Numbered from the stretch's first letter, positions 8,780-17,727 are shown. The stretch: 64,000 nucleotides of DNA from Thiemannella venezuelensis (GCF_014203605.1 NZ_JACHJJ010000002.1:124001-188000), one strand, 5' to 3'. Program-made: numbers and translations. Notes: generated by a model from the sequence alone, not told the origin.

Positions 8780-9613
8780 GTGATCGACGCGCATCACCAT
8801 GTGTGGGACCTGTCCGTGCGGGACCAGGACTGGATCACCGGGCCGGCGCTGGCGCCGCTGCGGAGGGACTTCGCGATCGGGGACCTCCCGGCCGCGGCGA
8901 ACGGGGTCACGGCCACCGTGCTCGTGCAGACGGTCACCGTACGGGAGGAGACGCCGGAGTTCCTGGCCCTGGCCGAGGCGCACGGGCTCATCGCGGCGGT
9001 GGTCGGCTGGACGGACCTGACCGCGTCCTCGGCCGCCGAGGACCTCGCCGCGCTCCGGGCCGCGCCCGGCGGCGGCTACCTGCGGGGCGTCCGGCACCAG
9101 GTGCAGGGGGAGGCGGACCCGCGCTGGCTCTGCCGGGACGACGTGCGCGCCGGACTGCGGGCGGTGGGGGAGGCCGGCCTCGTCTACGAGCTGCTGACCC
9201 TGCCGCACCAGCTCCCCGCCGCGATCGAGACCGTGACCGCCCTGCCGGGGACGGCCTTCGTGCTCGACCACTGCTCCAAGCCGCCGGTCGCCTCGGGTGG
9301 GCTGGAGCCCTGGGCCGGGCTGGTCCGGGAGCTGGCCGCCCGGCCCAACGTCACCTGCAAGCTCTCCGGGCTGGTCACCGAGGCCGACTGGGCGACGTGG
9401 ACGGTCGAGGACCTGCGGCCCTACGCCGAGACGGTCCTGGAGGCCTTCGGGCCGGAGCGGGTCATGTTCGGCTCCGACTGGCCCGTCTGCCTGCTCGCCG
9501 CGCCGTACGAGGACGTGCTCGGTACGGCGAGGGCGCTCACGGCGGGCCTGTCCGCCGCCGAGCGGGACGACGTGTTCGGCGGCGTCGCGGCCCGGGTGTA
9601 CGGGATCGGCTGA
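8780..9613 (+). CDS. Amidohydrolase family protein, lactonase-like (COG3618)
   Basis: A 277-residue TIM-barrel hydrolase of the amidohydrolase-2 group that includes L-fucono-1,5-lactonase. The metal-binding start VIDAHHHVWDL, the middle GVRHQVQGE and the end FGSDWPVCLLAA are typical of that group. GTG 8780 is preferred because GGGAG lies just before it and the His motif then sits at residue 4-6, as in relatives; an ATG at 8750 has no ribosome site. It lies downstream of nanE in the same direction but is separated by 161 bp with a palindrome, so it may be its own transcription unit. The sugar lactone it might cleave is unknown. Confidence 0.82.
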   Translation: MIDAHHHVWDLSVRDQDWITGPALAPLRRDFAIGDLPAAANGVTATVLVQTVTVREETPEFLALAEAHGLIAAVVGWTDLTASSAAEDLAALRAAPGGGYLRGVRHQVQGEADPRWLCRDDVRAGLRAVGEAGLVYELLTLPHQLPAAIETVTALPGTAFVLDHCSKPPVASGGLEPWAGLVRELAARPNVTCKLSGLVTEADWATWTVEDLRPYAETVLEAFGPERVMFGSDWPVCLLAAPYEDVLGTARALTAGLSAAERDDVFGGVAARVYGIG

Positions 9614-9716
9614 ACCGACCCGGTGTCCCGGGAGACACCGTGTTCCCGGGAGGGCGTTTCCGCCGGGGAGTCCTTGGCTCCTCCCATGGACGGCCGGTGT
9701 TCCTCCGGGGCCGGAG

Positions 9717-11588
9717 TCACTGCAGGGCGGGGGCCTCCTCGGCGAGGATCGCGGCCGGGATGAGGGCGATCGCGCTGATCCCGCCGTAGGGGGAGGGGCG
9801 CAGGGTGACCCGGACGCCCTGGCGGGAGGCGAGCATCGCGACCACGAACAGCCCGAGCCGGTCGCTGTCGGCGAGATCGAACTCCGGGCTCTCGGCCAGG
9901 CGGCGGTTGAGCTCGGCCAGCTCCGGCTCCGGGATGCCCAGCCCGCGGTCCTCCACTTCGACCGCCAGCCCGGCCGCGGCGAGCTCGGCGCGGACGAGCA
10001 CCCGGGTCTGCGGCGGGGAGAACACCGTCGCGTTCTCCACCAGTTCCGCGATCAGGTGGATGACGTCGGCCACGGCGCTCCCGGTCAGCGCGGCGGAGGG
10101 CACGGGCAGCACCTGCACCCGGGCGTACTCCTCGACCTCCGCCACCGCCGCGCGCAGCACGTCCACCACCGGGACCGGCTTGCGCCAGCCCCGGCCGGGC
10201 GTCGCGCCGGACAGGATGATCAGGTTCTCCGCGTGGCGGCGCATCCTGGTGGTGAGGTGGTCCAGGCTGTAGAGGTCGGCGAGCGTCTCGGGCTGCTCCT
10301 CCTTGCGCTGCATCGCGTCGAGCTGGGTGAGCTGGCGGTGGAGCAGCGACTGGTTGCGCCGGGCCAGGCTGACGAAGACCTGGCTGACCCCCCGGCGGAG
10401 CTTGGCCTGGTCCGCGGCGGCCTCGTAGGCGGTGTGCCGGACCGAGTCCAGCGCGTGCCCGATGTCGCGGATCTCCGGGGCCCCCTCGATCTCGGGCAGC
10501 GACTCCTCCGGCGCGTCCTGTCCCCGTCGCAACCGGTCCACCAGGTGCGGGAGCCGTACCTCCGCCAGCTCCCCGGCCGCGTCCCGCAGCGCGCCCAGCT
10601 CGGCGGCGAGCCGCCCGGCGAACCGCAGGGAGAGCAGCACCGAGAGCACCAGCATGATCAGGCCGAGCCCGCCGGCGACCGCGATCTGGACCAGGATGCC
10701 GACCGCGGCCGGGGTGACCCGGGTGACCAGCAGGTCGACGACCTCGGCCTGGTCGCGCTCCACCTCGGTCCAGAGCCGCTCCACCGGCGTCAGGTCGGAC
10801 GGCACCTGGCGGGAGGCCGTCACCCGGCTCTCCAGCAGCACGAAGTCGCGGTGGAGCAGGGCGAACTCCCGCCGGTCGTACGGCGCGCGCAGCCCGGCGT
10901 CGAGCGTGGCCATGGCCTGCCGCCGCACCAGGCGGTGGGTCGAGACCATCCTGGTGAACGCGGCGTGCTCGGCGTCGCTCAGCCTCCCGCCCCCGCCCGC
11001 GGCCGACAGCAGCGCCCGCTGCCGGGCCAGGAGCTCCTTGGCCTCGCCGAGCGCGGTGACCGACCGGGCCTGCTGGTAGATCGTGATGTCCGGGACCAGG
11101 ATCATCTGGTCGTACACGCGGAACGTCGCATCGATGATCTTGTTGTAGGAGTCGATCACCCGGACGGGGTCCGCGGAGCGGGAGTCGACCAGGGCGCGGA
11201 TGGCGGGGAGCCGGTCGAGCTCGGCGAAGAGGGTGGTGAGCCGGATCCGCAGGTCCTCGTCGACCGCGTCCTGCGTGTCGTCGGCGGACGCCAGCCTGCG
11301 GAACGCCGCGAGAGCCTGGTCGGACGTGAGCCGCTGCCGGACGAGGGTCTCCTGGTCCGCCCTGCCGCGCAGGTGGCGGGCCGACTGCAGCCGCTCGTGC
11401 TGGAGCTCGATGACCGCCTTCTCCGACGGGGTGGCCACGCCGTTGACCAGGGTGTTGATCTCCAGGAGCCGCATGCCGTCACCCAGGGTCAGGCCGGCGG
11501 CGAAGCCCCAGAGCAGCACGAGGGAGACGATCGGCACCAGCAGCAGGGCGGTGACTTTGAAGCGAATCGGCCGGCCAGAGTTGTCCAT
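9717..11588 (-). CDS. Membrane sensor histidine kinase with nitrate/nitrite-sensing (NIT) domain
   Basis: A 623-residue membrane sensor kinase. Residues about 9-30 form the first membrane helix. A large extracytoplasmic region with the NIT-domain pattern follows (ELQHERLQSARHL, VRVIDSYNKIIDATFRVYDQM). A second helix lies at about 300-325, then a HAMP-like linker. The atypical H-box region LDHLTTRMRRHAENL is followed by a GHKL ATPase with N box ELVENATVFSP, G1 DRGLGIP and G2 LGLFVVAMLASRQG. Kinases of this type often head conservons followed by Roadblock, DUF742 and GTPase genes. None is present here: the gene converges on an amidohydrolase. Its partner regulator is therefore not in the window. 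Confidence 0.88.
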   Translation of the reverse strand: MDNSGRPIRFKVTALLLVPIVSLVLLWGFAAGLTLGDGMRLLEINTLVNGVATPSEKAVIELQHERLQSARHLRGRADQETLVRQRLTSDQALAAFRRLASADDTQDAVDEDLRIRLTTLFAELDRLPAIRALVDSRSADPVRVIDSYNKIIDATFRVYDQMILVPDITIYQQARSVTALGEAKELLARQRALLSAAGGGGRLSDAEHAAFTRMVSTHRLVRRQAMATLDAGLRAPYDRREFALLHRDFVLLESRVTASRQVPSDLTPVERLWTEVERDQAEVVDLLVTRVTPAAVGILVQIAVAGGLGLIMLVLSVLLSLRFAGRLAAELGALRDAAGELAEVRLPHLVDRLRRGQDAPEESLPEIEGAPEIRDIGHALDSVRHTAYEAAADQAKLRRGVSQVFVSLARRNQSLLHRQLTQLDAMQRKEEQPETLADLYSLDHLTTRMRRHAENLIILSGATPGRGWRKPVPVVDVLRAAVAEVEEYARVQVLPVPSAALTGSAVADVIHLIAELVENATVFSPPQTRVLVRAELAAAGLAVEVEDRGLGIPEPELAELNRRLAESPEFDLADSDRLGLFVVAMLASRQGVRVTLRPSPYGGISAIALIPAAILAEEAPALQ

Positions 11589-11694
11589 GCGTCGCCTTGG
11601 GGGGAAATTTCGTGATGAAATGCGCGATCAGGATCGCCTGAGATTACACCTCACGGCGACGGTCAGGTCAGCACCACTCTCCTGGAGGCACCCC

Positions 11695-12114
11695 GTGCGG
11701 CTCCCGCGCACCCCGTCCGGCTGGACCATCGCGGTCTTCGGCCTGCTCGCGTTCCTGCTCGGCCTCCTGGGGCTGTTCTCGCCCTCCACGACACTGGAGA
11801 TGCTCGGGTTCGAGGTCCTCGAGACCCGCGCGCCCGGCGACTACACCCTGGTCTACATGGCCGCCTCGTCCATGGCCGCGGTGAACATGGGGATCTACTA
11901 CATGCTCGCGGCGGCCGTGGACTTCCGGCCCTTCTTCCTCTGGACCGTCCCGTTCCGCCTGGTCACCTTCACCGTCTTCACCACGCTGGTGGTCACCGGC
12001 GAGGCACCCGCGAAGTTCCTCGGCGTCGGACTGTGGGAGGGACTGGGCGCGGTGATCACCGGGGCTGCGCTGTGGTGGGAGTCCCGCCGGACGCCGGCCC
12101 CGCAGGCCGCCTGA
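11695..12114 (+). CDS. Small multi-spanning membrane protein, function unknown
   Basis: A 139-residue hydrophobic protein with about four membrane segments (residues near 12-32, 48-70, 75-95, 112-130). The GTG start has CTGGAGG 6 nt upstream; the frame is open further upstream but without a better start. Short polar loops and the closing WWESRRTP suggest a cytoplasmic C-terminal tail. I do not recognise a family. The last 59 bp overlap the end of the convergent gene on the other strand. Confidence 0.7.
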   Translation: MRLPRTPSGWTIAVFGLLAFLLGLLGLFSPSTTLEMLGFEVLETRAPGDYTLVYMAASSMAAVNMGIYYMLAAAVDFRPFFLWTVPFRLVTFTVFTTLVVTGEAPAKFLGVGLWEGLGAVITGAALWWESRRTPAPQAA

Positions 12115-12925
12115 AGAAGGCCGCGACCGCGACGGGGTCGACGGAGCCGGTGAGCAGGGCGAGCATCTCGTCCCTGCGCGCGGGGTCCACCTTGAACGGG
12201 TGGCCGAACACGCGCGGGCCGGCTCCGTCCGGCAGCACCCGGGTCAGCATCAGGTCGCCGGGAAGGGCCTGCCCGGACAGGAGCGCGTCGGTCACGGTCA
12301 CCTTGTCCTCGCCGCCGTCCTCGCAGTCGCTCAGGGTGACCTCCTCCCCGGCCACGGACAGGACCTCCCACAGCCGCGTCGGGACCCTCCGCCACGACTC
12401 CAGCAGCCGCACCTCGTCCTCGCGCAGCCACTCGCCCCGCGCGTCCAGGAACTCGCCGATCACGTCGTGCTCGAACAGGGCCAGGTCGGCCAGGGCGAGC
12501 TCCGCCACCCGCACGCTCCGCGCCACCAGCTCCTCGACCAGATGGCGGCGGGCCGGACGGTAGAGGTAGGCGGTCAGCTGCCGGAACAGGTGCGCGGCCC
12601 GGTCCGGGAGCTCCCGGCGGGGGTCGGTGCGGCAGGCGGCGTACTCGGCCGCGTCCCGCTCCGCCGGAGCCAGGCCCGGATCGAGGGCGAGCGCCTCGGC
12701 GACGAGGCCGGCCGCCTCGAACGAGCGGCCCTCGCCCTCGGCCGAGCGGGCCGCCAGCAGCAGCGCGGCGGGCTCGGTCCGGGGGAGCGCCGCGACCAGG
12801 CCGGGCGGGAGCGGCTCCCGCTCCACCTCGTCGGCGACCCGCGCGAGGGTCTCCGCCGAACGCGACAGGTTGGCGATCACCGCGGACAGGTCCGCGCCCT
12901 CGTCCCGGGGCATGAGTTCGCTCAT
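12056..12925 (-). CDS. Hypothetical protein (289 aa), Ala/Leu/Glu-rich helical
   Basis: A soluble, mostly helical protein rich in Ala, Leu, Glu and Arg. The N-terminal third reads like helical repeats (AALLLAARSAEGEGRSFEAAGLVAEALALDPGLAPAERDAAEYAACR). The C-terminal third is more globular (WEVLSVAGEEVTLSDCEDGG...PGDLMLTRVLPDG). That tail resembles the globular part seen in actinobacterial SEC-C-type proteins, but no SEC-C cysteine motif is present. No catalytic motif is evident. It overlaps the convergent membrane-protein gene by 59 bp at the 3' end. Codon use is normal for the region, which supports it as real. Function not assigned. Confidence 0.75.
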   Translation of the reverse strand: MSELMPRDEGADLSAVIANLSRSAETLARVADEVEREPLPPGLVAALPRTEPAALLLAARSAEGEGRSFEAAGLVAEALALDPGLAPAERDAAEYAACRTDPRRELPDRAAHLFRQLTAYLYRPARRHLVEELVARSVRVAELALADLALFEHDVIGEFLDARGEWLREDEVRLLESWRRVPTRLWEVLSVAGEEVTLSDCEDGGEDKVTVTDALLSGQALPGDLMLTRVLPDGAGPRVFGHPFKVDPARRDEMLALLTGSVDPVAVAAFFRRPAGPASGGTPTTAQPR

Positions 12926-13007
12926 CCGTCCATCATGTTCCAGCGGAGGTGCCCGCGGTGCACCGGGCGGGTTCGCGGAGAGGGGAACGGCGTCCGCCCG
13001 GCACGCG

Positions 13008-13045
13008 GCGGCGCCGCCGTCCCGGGCGGGGGACGGCGGCGCCGC
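13008..13045 (-). terminator. Hairpin terminator after protease A
   Basis: Perfect 16-bp arms (13008-13023 and 13030-13045) enclose a GGGCGG loop about 50 nt past the protease stop. There is no U tract, as is usual for high-GC actinobacteria. Confidence 0.65.
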
Positions 13046-13094
13046 GGTCGTGGTGCGTGCCGGGGACCGGCTCCGCGGCCGGCCCGGCGCCGGT

Positions 13095-14597
13095 CTACGG
13101 CCTGGTCAGGCCGAGGGTGTAGGAACCGGATCCGCTGTAGGCGTGGACCCGGACCCGGTAGGTGCCCGCCGTGCCGTTGTAGGTGAAGGCCTCGTCGGGG
13201 TTGGGCGTGATCCCCTGGGCCACGGTGGTCCAGGTGGAGCCGCTGAGCTTCTGCAGGTAGGCGTCGTAGTCGGTGCCGTTCGGGCCGTCCAGGCAGATGC
13301 GGTGGGTGCCCGCGGCGGCGGTGTAGCCGCCGGTGCCCGGCTGGTAGGCGTTCTGGTTGGAGCTCAGCGAGCCGTTGTAGGTGTTCTGGTAGCCGGAGCA
13401 GCCGGTCGGCGGGGTGGTGCCGCCCGCCAGGGTGAGGCCGTACACCGAGAGGATCTCGTTGACGGGCTGGTGGTAGGTGGTGCCGCCGGAGGAGCAGTTG
13501 CCCGAGCCGCCGGAGGTGACGCCCTGGGCCTGGTCGCCGGAGATGTAGGAGCCGCCGGAGTCACCGGGCTCGGCGCACACCGTGGTGCGGGTCACGCCGG
13601 AGATGGTGCCCTCGGGGTAGGTGACGCTGGTGTTGTGCTGGCTGATGGTGCCGCAGTGGTAGCCCGTCGTGGAGCCGGAGCGGCAGATGGACGAGCCGAC
13701 CGCCCGCTGGGTGGAGCCGCGGACCGGCAGGATGCCGGAGTTGTAGGCGTTGACGACGCCGGTGGGGGTCCAGTTCGAGTTGACCTCGACCCAGGCGTAG
13801 TCGTTGCCGGGGAAGGACGAGCCGCGGAAGGTGCCCTGGGCGACCCGGTTGTGGCCCTGGGTGGCGGTGCCGACGTCGCCGCAGTGGCCGGCGGTGACGA
13901 AGCCGCCCTGGCTGCCGGCCTTGGTCACCGAGAAGCCGACCGAGCAGCGCCCGCCCATGTAGTAGGCGTCGCCGCCGCGCACGTCGTAGAACGGCTTGGG
14001 CTCCTCGCTGGAGGCCTCGACCCGGACGAGCGAGGCGTCGAGGCCGCTGCCGTCCACGAAGGACTGGGCCTCGGCGGTGTCGCGGGCGAGCACGACGACG
14101 CTGTTGTTCTGCACGTCGACGTACCAGGACGGGATCGACCTGGGCGCGCTGCCGGCCAGCTCGTCGAGCCGGGCCTTGGCCGCGTCCAGCGTGGCCAGCG
14201 AGTGCTTGACGAGCTTGGCCTGCGCGCCGGCCTTGAGGATCGCGGAGACCTTGGTGGAGTCGCTGGTGGCGACCACGAACTCGGCGGTGGGGCCGGTCAC
14301 CCAGGCGCCGGCGAAGTGCTCGCCGAGCTGCCTGCTGAGCGTCGGTTCGACCTTGGCCGCGGCGGCCTCGTTGACCAGGCGGGCCGCGGCCTGCTCGCCG
14401 GTGAGGCCGAGGTCGCGCTTGAGGGCGTCGATCAGCCCGGGCTCGGGCTGGGCGGCGGCCGCGGCCTGCGCCTTGGCCTGGGCGTAGAGGGACTCGGGGG
14501 CGGATGAGCCGCCGGGGCCCGCGTGGGCGATGGCAGGGGTGGCCACCAGCGTGAGGGCGAGCGCGAAGCCCGCCGTCACGGCACTGCTGCGGAGCAT
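13095..14597 (-). CDS. Secreted S1 (streptogrisin-like) serine protease A with PPC domain
   Basis: A 500-residue exported chymotrypsin-fold protease. The order is: signal peptide 1-26 ending AHA, an alpha-lytic-type prodomain (about 35-200), a catalytic domain from about residue 204, then a C-terminal PPC-like beta domain (about 405-500). The triad is visible: His238 in TAGHC, Asp266 in GNDYAWV, Ser347 in GDSGGSY. The prodomain should act as an intramolecular chaperone and be cut off after export. ATG 14597 is chosen because AGGAGAG sits just before it; the ATG 15 bp upstream lacks this. It is a tandem paralogue of the next gene, with long identical stretches. No local activator other than the LysR gene beyond the paralogue is seen. 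Confidence 0.93.
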   Translation of the reverse strand: MLRSSAVTAGFALALTLVATPAIAHAGPGGSSAPESLYAQAKAQAAAAAQPEPGLIDALKRDLGLTGEQAAARLVNEAAAAKVEPTLSRQLGEHFAGAWVTGPTAEFVVATSDSTKVSAILKAGAQAKLVKHSLATLDAAKARLDELAGSAPRSIPSWYVDVQNNSVVVLARDTAEAQSFVDGSGLDASLVRVEASSEEPKPFYDVRGGDAYYMGGRCSVGFSVTKAGSQGGFVTAGHCGDVGTATQGHNRVAQGTFRGSSFPGNDYAWVEVNSNWTPTGVVNAYNSGILPVRGSTQRAVGSSICRSGSTTGYHCGTISQHNTSVTYPEGTISGVTRTTVCAEPGDSGGSYISGDQAQGVTSGGSGNCSSGGTTYHQPVNEILSVYGLTLAGGTTPPTGCSGYQNTYNGSLSSNQNAYQPGTGGYTAAAGTHRICLDGPNGTDYDAYLQKLSGSTWTTVAQGITPNPDEAFTYNGTAGTYRVRVHAYSGSGSYTLGLTRP

Positions 14598-14726
14598 GTG
14601 ATCTCTCCTCATGTTGGGGGGTGCGCCGTTAACGTAACGGCGCGGCCACGAGGAGCGGCTCTATCAGTTCGTCCCTATCGCCGCGTTATGGGTCCCTTGC
14701 GGTAGGGCCGGGCCGCGGGGCGGAAG

Positions 14727-14767
14727 CCGGTCCGGGCCGGGAAGCGGGGCTTCCCGGCCCGGACCGG
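14727..14767 (-). terminator. Strong hairpin terminator after protease B
   Basis: A perfect 19-bp stem (14727-14745 with 14749-14767) and a GGG loop lie 51 nt past the protease B stop, between the two paralogues. The genes are therefore probably transcribed separately. Confidence 0.75.
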
Positions 14768-14817
14768 GGCGGTGCCGTTCGGCCGGGCACCGGCCCGGCG
14801 TCACCCGGCGGTGCGGT

Positions 14818-16191
14818 TCACAGGCGCTGCCAGAGCGCGGGAACGTTCGGCGGCTCCCAGCCCGGCAGCGAGGTGTGCCCCTGCAGGCACCGGTAGGTCG
14901 CGCCGCCGTAGGTCACCTGCGCGCCCACGGCGTAGGCGGTGTTCGGAGCCCAGGTGCCGCCCGGCTGGGTCACGGTCGGCGACGGGCTGGGGTCGGGGCC
15001 GCCGCCCGCGGTGGCCAGGGTGAGGCCGTAGGCGGAGAGGATCTCGTTGACGGGCTGGTGGTAGGTGGTGCCGCCGGAGGAGCAGGTGCCCGAGCCGCCG
15101 GAGGTGACGCCCTGGGCCTGGTCGCCGGAGATGTAGGAGCCGCCGGAGTCGCCGGGCTCGGCGCACACCGTGGTGCGGGTCACGCCGGTGATGGTGCCCT
15201 CGGGGTAGGTGACGCTGGTGTTGTGCTGGCTGATGGTGCCGCAGTGGTACTGGGTGGTGGAGCCGGAGCGGCAGATGGACGAGCCGACCGCCCGCTGGGT
15301 GGAGCCGCGGACCGGCAGGATGCCGGAGTTGTAGGCGTTGACGACGCCGGTGGGGGTCCAGTTCGAGTTGACCTCGACCCAGGCGTAGTCGTTGCCGGGG
15401 AAGGACGAGCCGCGGAAGGTGCCCTGGGCGACCCGGTTGTGGCCGCTGGTCGTGGTCCCGGCCCGGCCGCAGTGGCCGGCGGTGACGAAGCCGCCCTGGC
15501 TGCCGGCCTTGGTCACCGAGAAGCCGACCGAGCAGCGCCCGCCGGAGCCCATGTAGTAGGCGTCGCCGCCGCGCACGTCGTAGAGGGCCCTGGGCTGCTC
15601 GTCCGACTGCTCCACGCGGACCACGGAGGCGGCCAGGCCGCTGCCGCCCACGGCGCCGCGGGCCTCGGCGGTGTCGCGGGCGAGCACGACGACGCTGTTG
15701 CTCCGCACGTCGACGTACCAGAGCGAGGCCGCCTCGGAGATCTCCTCCGCGCGCTGGTCGAGCTGGGCCTTGGCCGCGTCCAGCGTGGCCAGCGAGTGCT
15801 TGACGAGCTTGGCCTGCGCGCCGGCCTTGAGGATGGCGGAGACCTTGGTGGAGTCGCTGGTGGCGACCACGAACTCGGCGGTGGGGCCGGTCACCCAGGC
15901 ACCGGCGTAGCTTCCGCCGAGCCGCTGGCGCAGGACGGGCTCGACCGCGCTCGCGGCGGCCTCGTTGATCAGGCGGGTGGAGGCCTGCTCGCCGGTGAGG
16001 TTCAGGTCGCGCTTGAGGGCCTCGACCATCCCGGGCTCGGGCCGGACGGTGGTCGCCGCCTCCGCCCTGGCCTGGGCGTAGAGGGACTCGGGGGCGGAAC
16101 CGCCGGAGGTCACGGCGTGGGCGATGGCGGGGACGGCCACCAGCGTGAGGGCGAGCGCGAGGCCCGCCGTCACGGCTCTGCTGCGGAGCAT
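14818..16191 (-). CDS. Secreted S1 (streptogrisin-like) serine protease B with chitin-binding-type module
   Basis: A 457-residue paralogue of the neighbouring protease. The signal peptide and prodomain resemble the sister copy, and the catalytic triad is His240, Asp268 and Ser349. The C terminus differs: a short Pro/Ser linker and a CBM5/12-like carbohydrate-binding module (WAPNTAYAVGAQVTYGG...YRCLQGHTS...WEPPNVPALWQ) replace the PPC domain. Such modules tether enzymes to chitin or other insoluble matter. The start ATG 16191 is chosen for the GAGGAGAG ribosome site; an upstream in-frame start at 16263 would add an unlikely leader before the signal peptide. Confidence 0.93.
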   Translation of the reverse strand: MLRSRAVTAGLALALTLVAVPAIAHAVTSGGSAPESLYAQARAEAATTVRPEPGMVEALKRDLNLTGEQASTRLINEAAASAVEPVLRQRLGGSYAGAWVTGPTAEFVVATSDSTKVSAILKAGAQAKLVKHSLATLDAAKAQLDQRAEEISEAASLWYVDVRSNSVVVLARDTAEARGAVGGSGLAASVVRVEQSDEQPRALYDVRGGDAYYMGSGGRCSVGFSVTKAGSQGGFVTAGHCGRAGTTTSGHNRVAQGTFRGSSFPGNDYAWVEVNSNWTPTGVVNAYNSGILPVRGSTQRAVGSSICRSGSTTQYHCGTISQHNTSVTYPEGTITGVTRTTVCAEPGDSGGSYISGDQAQGVTSGGSGTCSSGGTTYHQPVNEILSAYGLTLATAGGGPDPSPSPTVTQPGGTWAPNTAYAVGAQVTYGGATYRCLQGHTSLPGWEPPNVPALWQRL

Positions 16192-16269
16192 GGGGATCTC
16201 TCCTCGTGTTCGGGGGGTGCGCCGCCACGGTAAGGGCGCGGACACGAGGAATGGCTCTCCCAATTAATC

Positions 16270-16303
16270 ACTAGCGTCGTGTTATATATGTTTGTTCGCT
16301 AGT
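16270..16303. promoter_or_regulatory. Inverted repeat in AT-rich patch between protease B and LysR gene
   Basis: ACTAGCG (16270-16276) and CGCTAGT (16297-16303) form perfect 7-bp arms around an AT-rich 20-bp centre containing TATATA. It lies about 80 bp upstream of the protease B start and is a candidate promoter/operator, perhaps for the adjacent LysR protein. Confidence 0.45.
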
Positions 16304-16363
16304 AAAGCTCCTTGTGTGACTTAGGTGGATAATGCGAAGTTATGGCCGTCCTGCGGTCCGAGG

Positions 16364-17323
16364 CTATGGCGAGGTGCCGAAGCTCGGGTTGCCGGCCAGC
16401 CAGGAGGCGTAACGGCCGCTGCGCCGTACGGCGTCGGAGTGCGCGGCCCTGGCGTGCTCGGCGACCACGTCGGCGGCCGGTGCGGCGGGCCCGTCCGGGT
16501 GCCAGCCGAGCAGTTGCCGCCAGCGCAGCGGCGCGCCGGCGATCGGGACCATTCCCAGCCCGGCCGCGGGCTGGAAGGTCGCCTGGCACAGGACGGCGGC
16601 CCGGCCGACCTTGGCCAGATGCATGGCCGTGGCCACGTCGGTCTCGTACATGGTCCGGGGCGTGAACCCCGCGCGGGAGCAGGCCGCGGCGAAGCAGTCG
16701 CCGAAGCAGCCGTCGCCCGGGGTGGCCGCCCACTGCTGCCCGGCCAGCTCGGCCAGCTCCACCTCCTGCCGCCCCACCAGCGGATGGTCCTCGTTGAGCA
16801 GGACGAAGACCGGGTCCACCCCCACGGTGCGCCACACCACCGGACCGTCCACGGGCGGAGGACTCTCGCCGCAGGTGCCGATGATCGCGAAGTCGAGCCG
16901 GCCCGTCATCACCATGGTGGTCAGCTCCCTGGCCGACCAGGAGGAGTAGGTGATGACCGGCGTCGACGGCCAGGCCGTCATGAGCCGGTCCACCAGCCCG
17001 CCGAGGATCGGCCCGTTGGTGGCCCCCAGCCGGTACTGGGGGATCTCCCCGCCGGTGTTGGCGAACCGCACGGCCTCCTCCTGGAGCTCCCGGGCGGCGG
17101 GCAGCAGCACCCGCGCCCTGGCCAGCACCAGCTCCCCGAGAGGCGTGGGCCTCGCGCCGTTGTGGTCGCGGTCGAACAGCGCCCCCCCGAGCACCCGCTC
17201 TATCCGCTTGAGCTGCGCGGTCAGCGCGGGCTGGGCCAGCCCGAGATGGGTGGCCGCCTTGGTGACACTCCCGGCCTCGGCGACCGCGCGCACGATCCTG
17301 AGGTGTCGGAGCTCGAGATCCAT
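16364..17323 (-). CDS. LysR family transcriptional regulator
   Basis: A 319-residue LysR protein. The N-terminal winged helix is at residues 1-60 (LRHLRIVRAVAEAGSVTKAATHLGLAQPALTAQLKRIE), followed by a linker helix and a two-lobe effector domain (about 90-300). It is located upstream of the two proteases on the same strand, 172 bp before protease B. LysR-type regulators beside secreted proteases are known in streptomycetes, so control of the proteases is a reasonable guess but not shown. The C terminus has extra Cys residues (GDGCFGDCFAAACSR) that could matter for sensing. Confidence 0.9.
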   Translation of the reverse strand: MDLELRHLRIVRAVAEAGSVTKAATHLGLAQPALTAQLKRIERVLGGALFDRDHNGARPTPLGELVLARARVLLPAARELQEEAVRFANTGGEIPQYRLGATNGPILGGLVDRLMTAWPSTPVITYSSWSARELTTMVMTGRLDFAIIGTCGESPPPVDGPVVWRTVGVDPVFVLLNEDHPLVGRQEVELAELAGQQWAATPGDGCFGDCFAAACSRAGFTPRTMYETDVATAMHLAKVGRAAVLCQATFQPAAGLGMVPIAGAPLRWRQLLGWHPDGPAAPAADVVAEHARAAHSDAVRRSGRYASWLAGNPSFGTSP

Positions 17324-17459
17324 ATCGCGAAGGTAAGGCCGTGACGGTATGCCCGCAATCCAAACAAGTCATGAAATCTGACTCAATTTCGTGGAATCGT
17401 TCCAAACGCGGGAGCCGTCCGGGAGGTGAGCACGAGCCGCGACGGGGTAGGCGGATCCC

Positions 17460-17681
17460 ATGACGATGGGAATCGATCCGAAGGACCTGGCGGAGGACGA
17501 CCTCCTGCGGGAGCTGCGGCAGCTGCACGCGACCCGGACCGACACGTTCCTGCACGGCTCCGGGGACGCGCTGGCCAACCACACCGCGCGCACCGAGGAA
17601 CTCGAGGAGGAGTACCTGCGCCGCCATCCCGAGCGCCAGGTCGACCCCGAGCGGCTGCGCGAGGGAGCCCGGCAGCGCTGA
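17460..17681 (+). CDS. Small acidic helical protein, DUF6158-like
   Basis: A 73-residue charged, helical protein (DPKDLAEDDLLRELRQLHATR...HTARTEELEEEYLRRHPERQVDPERLREGARQR). The pattern matches the small actinobacterial DUF6158 family as I recall it; the function is unknown. A second ATG two codons later is also possible. It is followed 46 bp on by another small gene in the same direction. Confidence 0.72.
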   Translation: MTMGIDPKDLAEDDLLRELRQLHATRTDTFLHGSGDALANHTARTEELEEEYLRRHPERQVDPERLREGARQR

Positions 17682-17727
17682 CCGGTGCCCGCGCGGACCG
17701 CCGGGCCCGACCCGAGGAGGTACGGCC

